Source: Bathynomus jamesi (Eukaryota; Arthropoda; Malacostraca; Isopoda; Cirolanidae). From it: a stretch of 64,000 bases of DNA. Shown piece by piece: positions 32,720-42,475 of the stretch. The stretch lies in assembly GCA_023014485.1 (NCBI GenBank), contig JAJOZX010012022.1, forward strand, positions 1 through 64,000, given 5' to 3'. How positions within the stretch are numbered: the first letter of the stretch is position 1; every line of letters begins with the position of its first letter. The notes below the pieces were generated by a model, which was given only the letters and a program-made list of their open reading frames with translations, ran no database searches and was not told the DNA's origin. Position numbers and translations under genes: made by a program.

Positions 32720-33243
32720 AATAGAACTCAAAATTTTCAGTTTCCATAGTTTAAAGGAGCCATTCATATACAAGATTACGAAAGTTGATAAAATAAAAAT
32801 ACGAGCCCTCTAACTGGAGATTATCACTGCAGGCTTGTGCCAAACCTTGTCTGTTCTGTACTGAGCAATAATGGGTAATTTCGCCTTATTATAATTGTAC
32901 GTAATTATTCTGCTCGATGATCATTTTACTCCTACACTCGTATCAAATGCAGACTTCATCTGAAGAGTGCCTCAGGTGTACTATGTACAGTGTACATCAA
33001 TTTGCTCTTCATTGGTTTACATTTTCTAAGTGTTGATTTTATTTTGTTACAAGGAGGAATTTCTAACTTTTCAAACCATTGTTATATGAGATATTTTAGG
33101 CGAATTTCCATGCGATTATGAAACGTTATAATTAAGTTACTCCCGGTTGGATAAGATTAGGTTATGTTACAGTCAGTCAAATTAGGTTAGTAGAACTGCC
33201 GTTAAAATGAGCAGAATCTGTATTTTATGTATAATCATACATA
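32720..33243. other. Non-coding stretch with TTAGG-like pieces
   Basis: No gene. Contains GATTAGGTTATG and AAATTAGGTTAG pieces at 33145-33195, degenerate relatives of the arthropod telomere pentamer, also found at 10270 and 30890. Confidence 0.45.
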
Positions 33244-33960
33244 TACACTGAGCGGCATAAAAATTGGCACACTTAGAATATCGCGAAAAACAAAAAGTGG
33301 GCAAGCTTCTGTTCATAAAAGTTTTAAAATTTGAAAATATAGTCTATGCGGCAACCAAATACGAGACAAAACAACGTCAGCTGCGAACACACTAGCTGTA
33401 ACGAATTTTCGACTTCTTTTAAGAATTCGACAGTCTGACATTCAGTTGCTCTTAGACTGCTATTGCCACTTTTTTCTTTTATTAGTGGGAGTAGGCATTT
33501 GTGTTTAGTAACAGATAGACTTCTAATTCTTTTGGGTTTCAGAATTGGACATTTACAATGGATTTGAGTGCCGTGAACGTCGCAAGAGTCGTCGCCCTAA
33601 TTGAAGATGGTCGGAGCCAGCGTTACGTCGCCGATGTGCTAGGAATTCCAAGAACAACGGTTCGACGTGTCTCTACCAACGTTATGTGGAGACAGGAGAG
33701 TACACCCGAAGACCAGGATCTGGAAGATCGCGCTGTCTTGAGTGTTTTGCGAGATCGTGGCTCGACTGACACAAACGTCCGCAATGAGCTGGAAAGGTCT
33801 CGAGATGTCAGTGTATTGGAGCGAACCGTTAGAAGGAGACTTATGGAAAATGGCTTACATGCTAGACGTCCAGCAATGGGCTCGAAATTGCTCCCACACC
33901 ACCGCAATGCTCGTCTTGCTTTCGCTCGTGAGCATGTCAATTGGACTATGGTCCAGTGTA
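33244..33960 (+). mobile_element. 5' part of a Tc1-like element (3' truncated)
   Basis: Left end CTGAGCGGCATAAAAATTGG with TA before it, a leader, then the first third of a transposase. Sequence homology stops at about 33955, before the catalytic domain, and no right inverted repeat follows. Confidence 0.8.
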
Positions 33961-33968
33961 TATACTAG
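33558..33968 (+). pseudogene. Tc1-like transposase, N-terminal fragment
   Basis: 136-codon frame starting MDLSAVNVARVVALIEDGR, a paired-like HTH with DVLGIPRTTV. A second HTH half follows, with VLERTVRRRLMENGLHARRP and AFAREHVNWTM. The WSSVLFTDES region and everything after is missing. The stretch around VSTNVMWRQESTPEDQ is a small frame-neutral scramble of the usual linker. Confidence 0.85.
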
Positions 33969-33969
33969 A

Positions 33970-35439
33970 AATAATTTTTGGGGGGCGTGTGTATAGGAAA
34001 CAAGTAGTAAAAGTGAACGTGAAAATAAATGACATTCTTGATTAATATGTTTGCGAGACGAGAGACGTGAGATCGCGTACGAATCAAAATGTTTTGGAGT
34101 CACTCGTAATCAGATTATGCAATGAGAATCATCCGTAGAATACCATTCGCTGCGAAACATCGTGGCAAGTCCGATGAAAAAACACATGTTCACTTATATT
34201 AGTCCAGTTGTCTCATTATATATTTTAAGACAAAACGGGGACTATAGTAAAAGTTTAGCTGAGGAAGATTCGTTCCTGCCTAGCGTGGGACACGTCCCGA
34301 GCATGATTTACCACTATACCATCAGAGAAACAAAAACAAAGTGATAAAACTAAACACGTTCAAAATTGCACTTGAAAAGAAATATTTGATTTCCGGATGG
34401 TACAGTGGTAAGAGACGTGTTTGGAACGTGGCCCATGCAATGTGGGGAAGAGACCTCCTTTGTGTCGCATATGTTACTAGAGTCTGCACCAACCCAGTTT
34501 TATTTCTCTATAATTTGTCGTATAGAGAATGTAACATCCGAAACTCCTACTTCTCCGCATGGGCATGACGGGTATAGGTGGGCAACGTAAGTCAAACCCG
34601 ACAATTTTACATTCAGAGTCTAATCCCTAACCACGGAAGCATAGGAGAATGTAGAAAAAATATGGGACACTACCTCTTTGTGCTCGGGTTAACATCGAAA
34701 ATCCTGTAGTTGGGTGATTTCAGAAATTATGCTTATTCAGCTTATATAACTAAGAGTTATTGCTACACTTAGTTGTACTTGTCTGGTGCTTTTGCATCTC
34801 TTTGCAACGGCTTGTTTTGTAGTGTATACTTATAAAACTCGTTGTACCGTTTACCTTTCCGAGTGAAATTCCACCGTTTAGAATAGTCGTCGCTAAATGT
34901 ACACCCGCGTTTCGGCATAATTAACCCTTTCAAACCGGAATTTTTCGTAGGGTTAAATTATGAATGGGTGTATTTGAAACGCTACCAATTTGTACCGGTC
35001 TTTCCGAAAGGGTAATAATTAATTAAAAGTGGGGAACAGAGCTCCCGCCAAAAAAAAATAAATATATTACCGACACATCACAGCTATATTCTAACAATAC
35101 CAGGATTGCACTGATGAGTGATAATTTGCACTGTGACATTGTCTGACAACCGATTTGCAGATGGCAGCTCCTCAATGCTTCGAGTTCTGAGTTTTGACTC
35201 TAATTGTGTATAAATTTATTTAATATATTTTGCATCAAGGTATGAAAGCCACCAATACGGGACAAAGCAACGAAATAAGGGACGTCTGACAACCCTACGT
35301 TAAGGGAAACTTTATAGGCGTTTATTAATGAATTCTTAATAACGGTATAAAAAGCCTTTTTAAAAATAATTTAGGAGAATAATTTAAATAGGATTTACTC
35401 TCCAAGTTGAGCATTATCATATTACGTGCATATGGGTAT
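33970..35439. other. Non-coding stretch with degenerate tRNA-like pieces
   Basis: No gene. Around 34264-34330 (minus) TGGTATAGTGGTAAATCATG and around 34396-34425 (plus) ATGGTACAGTGGTAAGAG look like isolated A-box regions of tRNA-derived repeats, without matching T-arms. Evidence is weak. Confidence 0.3.
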
Positions 35440-35607
35440 GGGTGCGTGTTTTGGGGGTTATTTAACCATCTTCGTAAAAGCGCGGGTCGTTACATCCGGA
35501 GGTAAAGGATGGTCCCCATCCAGCTAGTACCCAGACCCAACGTCGTTAAACTTCGCTGATCAACGAGAGAAGCGGCGTTGTGACAATGGCCACGATGTAG
35601 CCCGATT
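35440..35607 (-). repeat. 5S rRNA-derived repeat, copy 3
   Basis: Best of the three copies. On the minus strand, CGCCGCTTCTCTCGTTGATC is followed by AGCGAAGTTTAACGACGTTG, then GGTCTGGGTACTAGCTGGAT and GGGGACC. This is the A-box, intermediate element and C-box order of 5S rRNA. The 5' end of 5S is replaced by CGGGCTACATCGTGGCC-type sequence shared among copies. A separate element (35608-35898) is inserted at its edge, duplicating GCCCGATT. Confidence 0.8.
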
Positions 35608-35898
35608 AAGATCAATGAAAGCAAGCCATTCCCAAAGGTTTCTAGTAAACAATGCCACCCCCGACCCGTTTGGGGTGGCTTTCTTTCATTGATCCGTTAG
35701 CTTTATAAGGCTAACTAACGAAAATATCACGACCTAACCTAACCAATCGTTAGGTCAACTGTACGCCCTTGACGATTGGTTAGGTTAGATCGTTATATTT
35801 TCGTTAGTTAGCCTTATACCTACCTACCTAAATACCTTACAGATCAATGAAAGAAAGCCACCCCCGACCCGTTTTGGGTGGCTTTCTTTCATTGATCC
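35608..35898. mobile_element. Multi-hairpin element with 8-bp TSD
   Basis: 291 bp flanked by an exact GCCCGATT duplication (35600-35607, 35899-35906). Three hairpins in a row. Hairpin 1 (35610-35696) is closed by GATCAATGAAAG/CTTTCATTGATC with an interrupted stem. Hairpin 2 has arms of about 44 bp (TAAGGCTAACTAACGAAAAT and its inverse at 35772-35815). Hairpin 3 (35842-35897) has a perfect 22-bp stem and a 12-base loop. Hairpins 1 and 3 are copies of each other, so they also act as the element's terminal repeats. The 8-bp TSD would suit hAT; no transposase. Confidence 0.8.
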
Positions 35899-35906
35899 GC
35901 CCGATT

Positions 35907-37260
35907 GGGGGGGGGGTTGTCTTGTAATTTGAATGATACTCTCATGGGTCTACGATTGGTTTGAGGGATATTTTTTAAGAAGCTGGGCTTCTTTGTATGT
36001 CAGTTTTCTCATTGTATCAGTTGCTCGGAGACACTAGCATCGGACCTCCGGACCTTTTTGTACACTTACTATATTAAAGTAAAACATTCCAATATATATT
36101 TGGGGTTGTTTGGTTCTTATTTTGGAAAGGGATACCCTAGAGTGGCTCAGGTGGCTTGTTTCTCATCTTTTGACACCAAATGTAACGAATCCTCAAACTG
36201 AAATATTTTGATTATTATTTTCAACGCCAGAGCAATGACTGAAAATTTAATTCTCTTTAGAAAGAAAAAAAAACCCAGCTTTAATAAACAATTTTTAATA
36301 GCTTTTAAAATTTAAAAAAACAGCAGCACAGCAGTAAAATCAATAATAAGAGGTAACATCTGGAACCCTATTTCTTCACATGAGGTGGGGAACTTTTCCC
36401 AAGTTCGGACAATCCCAACTCCAACTGCAGCGAGAGGTAAAAGTCAAACCAGGCTCTTCGATACCAAAGTCTAATCTCCAACCAATTTAGCCACAGCGCT
36501 TTGATATATATATATAATAAAATAGGTGGTAAATATGTAATTTTTAAGCCATATGATTGGCCAAAAGTTGACGCGAGAAACCAAACTACCTTACCTAGCG
36601 TACGCCTAACCCGGATTGATATCACGTATGAAATGGGCGTGGCTTTCGACTGTCAAAAATCTGGTAGCCACAAGACTGCACAGGAAAAAATAATAAATAG
36701 CTACTCCTGGAAATTTCCAATCATAACCAAGCGAAAATAACCTTTGTAATTATAAAAATTAACGGCGTTTGAACAAAAACTGATCACGTGTTTGTCAAAC
36801 TATTTAAAGAAATTGTAAAGGAATTGGGAGAATAGAAGAAATTAAAAAAAAAGTGGAAAACTGAATACGAAAAAGAGGGAGAAAAAGAAGATAGATTGGA
36901 AAAAAAATTCCCTTTGGAGAACAGTGTCTACTTGCAGATACCTTCGAAAAACTTTTACAGTGATCAACAAGCTACATGTTGACTGTAATTATATATATTA
37001 ATTATTTATGTTTCGACTTCAAATTTGCATTTGTAAATATGAAATAAGCTATCAAATTCCACTGGTTACCCTATGCTAACAATATTGAGTGATGTTTATA
37101 TATTTACATTTACATGTTGCCTAAACATCTGCAAACCATAATGTAACTTTCTTGAAACATTTTGCAGTCCACTACAATCGTGATTTTATATATATGGTAA
37201 TATAATCTGGTTATTTAAAAATACACCCGTTAATAGAGGAACACAGAGATTTCTTATATG
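35907..37260. other. Non-coding stretch with a tRNA-like piece
   Basis: No gene. On the minus strand about 36500-36430 reads GTGGCTAAATTGGTTGGAG and then GCCTGGTTTGACTTTTACC, a plausible degenerate tRNA-derived SINE head. A G9 run occurs at 35907-35916. Confidence 0.4.
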
Positions 37261-37271
37261 ATGTTATAACA

Positions 37272-37701
37272 TTAGGTATCTTGAATCGAATTATGAAGGT
37301 TTGAATCGTCATATGGTGTATGTTCAACAATTTCAGTTTTCGCGTCTCCACTGTTGTTGTCCTTTTCAGTGTGAAGTTCTTCGTGAACCTTTGCTAAGAT
37401 GTCGGCTTTAAGTAATTCACAAAGTTCCTCCGCGGAAAGAGCAACGAGGTTCGGAGCACATTTTCTCATCGCGAGTCCAAGAGCACCTAAAGTAAAATAA
37501 TCCCCATACAATCATGATACAATTATCCCATTAGTGAAGAACAAAAAAAGGTGTACCAGATATGTATACAGACTTCCGTACGCTGCCAAACAAAAGCAGG
37601 GTTCTCTCAATGTCTGGAGATGGCGACACCTTGAATTCAATAGCATATTGTTGAGCCACATGACGAGCGTGACGTTGTCCTTTAATCATCGAAAGCAGAT
37701 A
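37272..37701 (-). CDS. Two 3' exons of an unrecognised host gene
   Basis: Exon 1 is 37701-37557, preceded by a long AG-free pyrimidine-rich tract ending CACTTCAG. It encodes YLLSMIKGQRHARHVAQQ... to SVRKSVYIS and ends at donor CTG|GTACAC. A 70-bp intron ends ATTTTACTTTAG. Exon 2 is 37486-37272, encoding ALGLAMRKCAPNLVALSAEE... through LLKADILAKVHEELHTE to the stop. Phases agree (phase 1 junction codon GGT). The product tail is 120 aa and helix-rich with an acidic C-terminus. Earlier exons must lie upstream and are not found; a DD41D remnant occupies the preceding intron. I do not recognise the family; the stretch around the junction has a BTB/BACK-like feel but this is only an impression. Confidence 0.6.
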
Positions 37702-37734
37702 CTGAAGTGGTAATGGTAATTTGAAAATGTTGCG

Positions 37735-38355
37735 GAGGTGCAACGTGGATAGAGATGAGAGTATGGGTTATCACTATCCCGTGTTACAATCGCAAGAGGG
37801 GCAAATTCGAGATCGAAGGCACTTAGGGAGACCACGATCTTCTCCGAGTGAAGAGATCGCTGCACATCATGTTGGTCACTCACCACATAAAGCCACACGA
37901 CAACGTGTTCGTGAGTCTGGGATAAGTCAAGTTTAAGGAAACCACACTCCACATCACTTACAGGTATTAAGATAACTCAAACCGCACACGGACCACCCAC
38001 CACCCAATCCCGATCTTCTACCTCCAGATTCTTGTTGGATATGTTGAAGGACAAAGTGTACGCCACAAAACCTGCAAGCATCCAGAAACTCCAGCAGAGC
38101 TGTTGATGTTTGCACCACCCTTCACGTGGAGACATGTGGCACTGCGTGTCGCTCTGGTCAGACGTTGCAACGCCTACGTGTCCAACATCACCGACGGAGA
38201 ACAATTTGAATACCAATTATAGTGTCATGTGGTGTCAGCTGTATGTTGTTGCCTTGCAAGGTACCGCGATCTGCGAACTTTCGAATGAAACACTAAAAAG
38301 AAACGCGCCTTTGTATGGTAGCATACGATAGTTTTCTGGGAAACCTTGTATATGT
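37735..38355 (+). mobile_element. Decayed DD41D element in an intron
   Basis: Plus-strand translation gives HTH-linker pieces (GRPRSSPSEEIAAHHVGHSP and HKATRQRVRESGI). After a frameshift come C-terminal pieces resembling the LWGYVKDKVY region (reading LVGYVEGQSVRHKTCKHPE) and the end ALRVALVRRCNAY. A possible right end is GGGAAACCTTGTATA near 38340. Many lesions; the catalytic core is deleted. Confidence 0.6.
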
Positions 38356-38709
38356 ACCCATATGATAAGCTCCTAGCTGTACAGAGCAAATGAATCCTTT
38401 GGTTTGTACATGATTGCTAGACAAAATGAATGTCAAAATTGTTGGCCTAAATGGAGTAAAGAATGGATTTTTTATCATATGCAAATGGAAATTAGGATGT
38501 ACTGCATAAGCTTATACCCTTCTGCCTTAAGTCTTTAATATCTACACATTTTCCTTCCAAATGGGTCTTTACAAATCCATAATCAAGCACAGTACCTATG
38601 ATATTACTTAAAGCCTAAAAATAAAGCCAATGCGAACTAATTTTGCGCAATTAGGGACTATTACCACAGGAATTGAGAAATACAATTACAAAAGCAAGAC
38701 TGGCAAAGG

Positions 38710-40289
38710 CTAACTCAAACCTTGTGGGTTAACAGCATTTAGTATGGATAATCCTTTGTTGAGACTTTGATTCTCCATTTGTGATTCTTCTAAGTTGGAA
38801 GGAACTGACTCCTTGGTAGAAAAACTGAGCAAGATGACTGCATGATCTTCCCTTGATTTGGCTAAATCAGAAACTAGCCTCTTACTTTCACTCTCTCTTT
38901 GTGATAATGTCTTCCCTTGAATGCATGCCAGCTTGTTTTTCAATCTAATTAAATACTTTTCTGAATCATCTAATGGTACATACTTTTTTTCTGTAAAATA
39001 AATATGGTTTGTCATTAAAAAATACACATAGGGTCTCACCTATCTGTAAATGTATTCTTTTTATGCCACTGATATCCTACAAACATTTCATTTTTCAAAT
39101 TCAAAATACTCTTCAGCCCTAGGTCTTGTGTAGATCTAATTTAAGTTTTTAAAGTTTTCAGAATCTACACTAAAGCCTACCTTGAGAAACAACAGATGAG
39201 CAATCTGTGAATGAATCTTCAAAACATAAATTTTCATCATTGATAGCATGATTGGTTTTATTTTCTCCCCAAGGGTCAGCAGGGATATCCTGAAAATACA
39301 GACATGGTGAAAAGGTTAACTGGCATGTAGAAATTAGAATGGCCACTGCAAACTATAAGTATTAAGTGTCAGTAGGCCTAAACTGAAAATGGCCTACACT
39401 ACCTTCATAATGACAACACAACATTTATTTACAGTACTATAGGTCTACTAGCTTCAAAAGTTTAAATCAGTTATAGCCCATGCTGGTGGGATAATAAAGG
39501 CTCCAGATGCTCCCTATTACCTAAAATTTCACAAGATACTTAAATTCATCTCAGTATGCCTCACTGATGCTACCTTTTAAATAGTGGTATGTGCACATGT
39601 GCACACAACACCTGAAAAGTAAAATGTAAAATTTCAAATTTCCGGTATTAAACTTTATGGTACTGCATCATGGTCCCAAGATTAATATTTATGAATGAAA
39701 CCATTAACAGTAAAGTGACTATATTTATTGTAGTGACTCGTATTTCAGACTGGACGTAAAGCTGTAGGTCCCCTCCATCACTGCTTATTTCATTAGCAGT
39801 TTGCACTTCCCCTTTCTTTACTAGCATAATTTACATAGAAATCTCTGCTTCTATCCTTATTTGTGACACACTACTTTTAGAAATTCTTAGCCAAGATGTT
39901 TATGTAAACGATTTAGTAAATACCTACATTTAGGAGCCACTTTTTGGGGGGAATAATTTAAAGAAGTCACAGCCTATGGTTTATAAGTTCCTTTAACTCA
40001 AGAGTGAATTAAGAAGTCAAAATATACTGTATTATATTGTAAATGTATACTAAAAATAATGATCAAAATTAATTCAACCCAAACACTACCTTCATCCTAG
40101 GTATCATATTCTACATACAAGATCTATAGGGTAATGTGACTAGACTCAGGCATAGACCTAACATTAGAATAATGTAGCATAGCTACAGCTAGCCTATTCT
40201 CTCCAAGTTTATTATAAAACTTTTTAAATTTACCAGAAGTTGCGCTAATAATACTTTCTGCCAAACAGAAAACAGTGTATTCTTACCAT
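38710..40289 (-). CDS. CCDC32: CCDC32-like protein, spliced host gene
   Basis: Three coding segments join exactly into 130 codons: ATG at 40289-40287 followed by donor GTAAGAATAC; exon 39289-39181 (acceptor TGTATTTTCAG, donor CAAG|GTAGGC); exon 38990-38710 (acceptor TATTTTACAG, stop TAG). The start exon may begin at 40348 after an acceptor-like CCAATGCAG. Diagnostic motifs are PWGEN and FEDSFTD in exon 2 and YVPLDDSEKYLIRLKNKL with AK at residues about 80-95 in exon 3. These correspond to the D-x-W, F-x-DSF and PL-x-DSE-x-YL-x2-L-x2-KL blocks of vertebrate CCDC32. That family assists AP2 adaptor assembly in clathrin-mediated endocytosis. Exon 3 also has a donor-like CAAG|GTTTGAG just before the stop, so a longer isoform is possible. 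The protein is shorter than the vertebrate one (about 185 aa). Confidence 0.7.
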
Positions 40290-40348
40290 AATTCAATTTT
40301 CTTTGCAATAAATTTTATTGAAATATAGCAGGTTTTTATCAACTTGAT
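40290..40348 (-). other. Possible 5' UTR exon of the CCDC32-like gene
   Basis: Minus-strand sequence after TTTTCATTCCAATGCAG reads into the ATG|GT start exon without an upstream ATG in frame. If real, transcription begins further upstream, and the material at 40350-44150 would be intron or promoter. Confidence 0.35.
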
Positions 40349-40349
40349 C

Positions 40350-42470
40350 TGCATTGGAATGAAAACAATGAATTAAAAATGTTTTAGCTCAAATAGCTAA
40401 GTTTAATTTAAAATTTTAACCCTGACAGTCTAAAACTGGAGGTCCAGCTTGGTGGATGAGCCAACTAAATTTTTAATTGAATTTTGCAGTTTAATTTTAA
40501 CTTTATTTTGAATTTTGACTATGGCTAAATTTTTACTTTGACTTTTGACTTTGAATTCTAACTAGCATTATGTTTCAACTTTAACTGTAAATTTTGAATG
40601 ACTTAAGATTTTCTGTGACTATGACTATGATTCTGAGTGAATTGTCATTCTCAACTTGATTTCTGACTTTCACTATGGATCTGAATATTGATTTTGGAAA
40701 GGTTCATTTTTGAATAAGTTACATGGTAGCTAAATTACGGCTAGAATGATAGGTGAAATGGAACTACTTAACAGACTGTGTTTAGTAAAATTTTACGACA
40801 ACAACAATGGTGACAACACTGTAAGACTTAACAGTTAACTATGGAATAATTTAAGTACTGATATAAAAAATACTTGAAATGTAAATTCATTTAAAAACAA
40901 GCTCAAATCTCTCTCAACCCTTTAACACCAACTTGGTTGAATATGTACTATTTGAAATGCACACATTTAAGACTTAACCCTACAAAAAAGTTCAGGGTTA
41001 AAAGGTTAATAATGGAATAATGAAAAAAATTTGATTAAATGTACATTAGCTACCAGTACTGTATTACTCATCTCATTTTTCATGTCTAGGTATCAGTTCT
41101 TTGTACTATATTGGTATCATATTTACAATAATGACTTTTTCATATCTATAATAAGTAGTTTAATATATGTATGATGTATTTTCACCCTTAGTTCATTTGT
41201 GTATTAATCCTAATTTAAATAGGACATATATATTTTATTTCTAATTAATCTGAGAGCCCAGTGAAGCCTAAAGCTTAAGCACCAAATTACAGTATGTAAG
41301 TACAAACAACAACTGAACTGTCACACTAATGGGGCACTCAAGGTGTATGACAAAGGGAAAAGTGTGATGATGCAGAGGTTCATTATAATATATAATGCTG
41401 TACAGTGTACTTATCTTAAGACTTGACATGTACATTAATTAAGGTGTAGCTACTAGCTACATAATTGTTGAGATTGTATGTAATGCAAGCTTAATAAAAT
41501 GTGGTTTGGCTCATCTTTAGGCCATTACTTTAAACACACACTGTGTTTAGTGCAATGATGCAGAGGTGTGTACAGTAATACCTTGAACAGTGTGGTTTTG
41601 ATTTAGCACAGTTTGTATTTTCGTCAATTTTTTTAAATTTAGTGCGCAATTTTCCTATTGTTTTCTAATTTTAATGCTTTGAACAGTGCGGTTTTGGACA
41701 GCACGGCCAAATTCCAGAACCAATTAACCGCGCTGTGCAAGGTATTGCTGTACATGATTCAGAGGTTATATTATATTATATTATATATATAGTACTGTAT
41801 ATATAGAGGGGGTTAATGCAAAGTAGATGTGACCATTTGGAGTGCAATGATTAGCAAGTTGTCTATAGTTCAATTGACAGTATTAGTGTAGCAAAAAATT
41901 TTAATATTGTAACAACACTGTAATATTTTACAAATAAACAGAGGATTGATTGATCTTGAGCTATTGTTGCTCTAAATAAAAAGTAACAAGGGTTGGAGTT
42001 AGACTGAAGTAATCAAAATTGCATTTATTACATTAACTACTTATAAAAGTATGAAAAGTTGATCAATAGTTACCATATTTTATTGCAAATAGACCTAACT
42101 ACATTACAGCTTTTGTTATAACATATAGGCTAGTATAATTTTATGGGAAAAATAGTTATGATCATATTTTTTTGGGAAGCAAGTATTAAATTTTAAAACA
42201 CTGGGATAGGTGGGGGAAGTAAGGCAAAAGAAAAAGGCTGGGGTTATAAACATTTCTTGATAATTACATTACATTTGTATGAACAGAAAATAACTTTGGT
42301 TTACTGTGGTCACTGAAGTTAAAAAATACAGAACAGGTTATTTTTAAGCCTAATTTATTAATTTTATCTATAAACAGGGTTTCCAGTCATAAAAATTATA
42401 TGGGGTGAGGGAGGGAGAAGAAAGGATAGTTGTATAAAAGAAATATTTTATTTGAACTTGTCTGACTGAA
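40350..42470. other. Non-coding stretch upstream of the CCDC32-like gene
   Basis: No coding sequence. At 40440-40690 the sequence is cryptically repetitive, made of GACTTTGAATTTTAACT-like units. At 41366-41412 and 41752-41800 related ATGATNCAGAGGTT blocks flank a small MITE (41573-41750). Confidence 0.5.
41573..41750. mobile_element. pogo/Tigger-like MITE
   Basis: 178 bp, ends CAGTAATACCTTGAACAGTG and, inverted, CAGCAATACCTTGCACAGCG, with TA on both sides. Inner copies of the AACAGTG(T/C)GGTTTTG motif occur at 41595 and 41680. The CAGTAATACCTTG start is the pogo/Tigger signature. Confidence 0.8.
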
Positions 42471-42475
42471 AGGAA

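Noticed and set aside
10372..35607. Functional 5S rRNA genes
   Set aside because: All copies lack a proper 5' half, differ from each other and share non-5S flanks; they are repeats.
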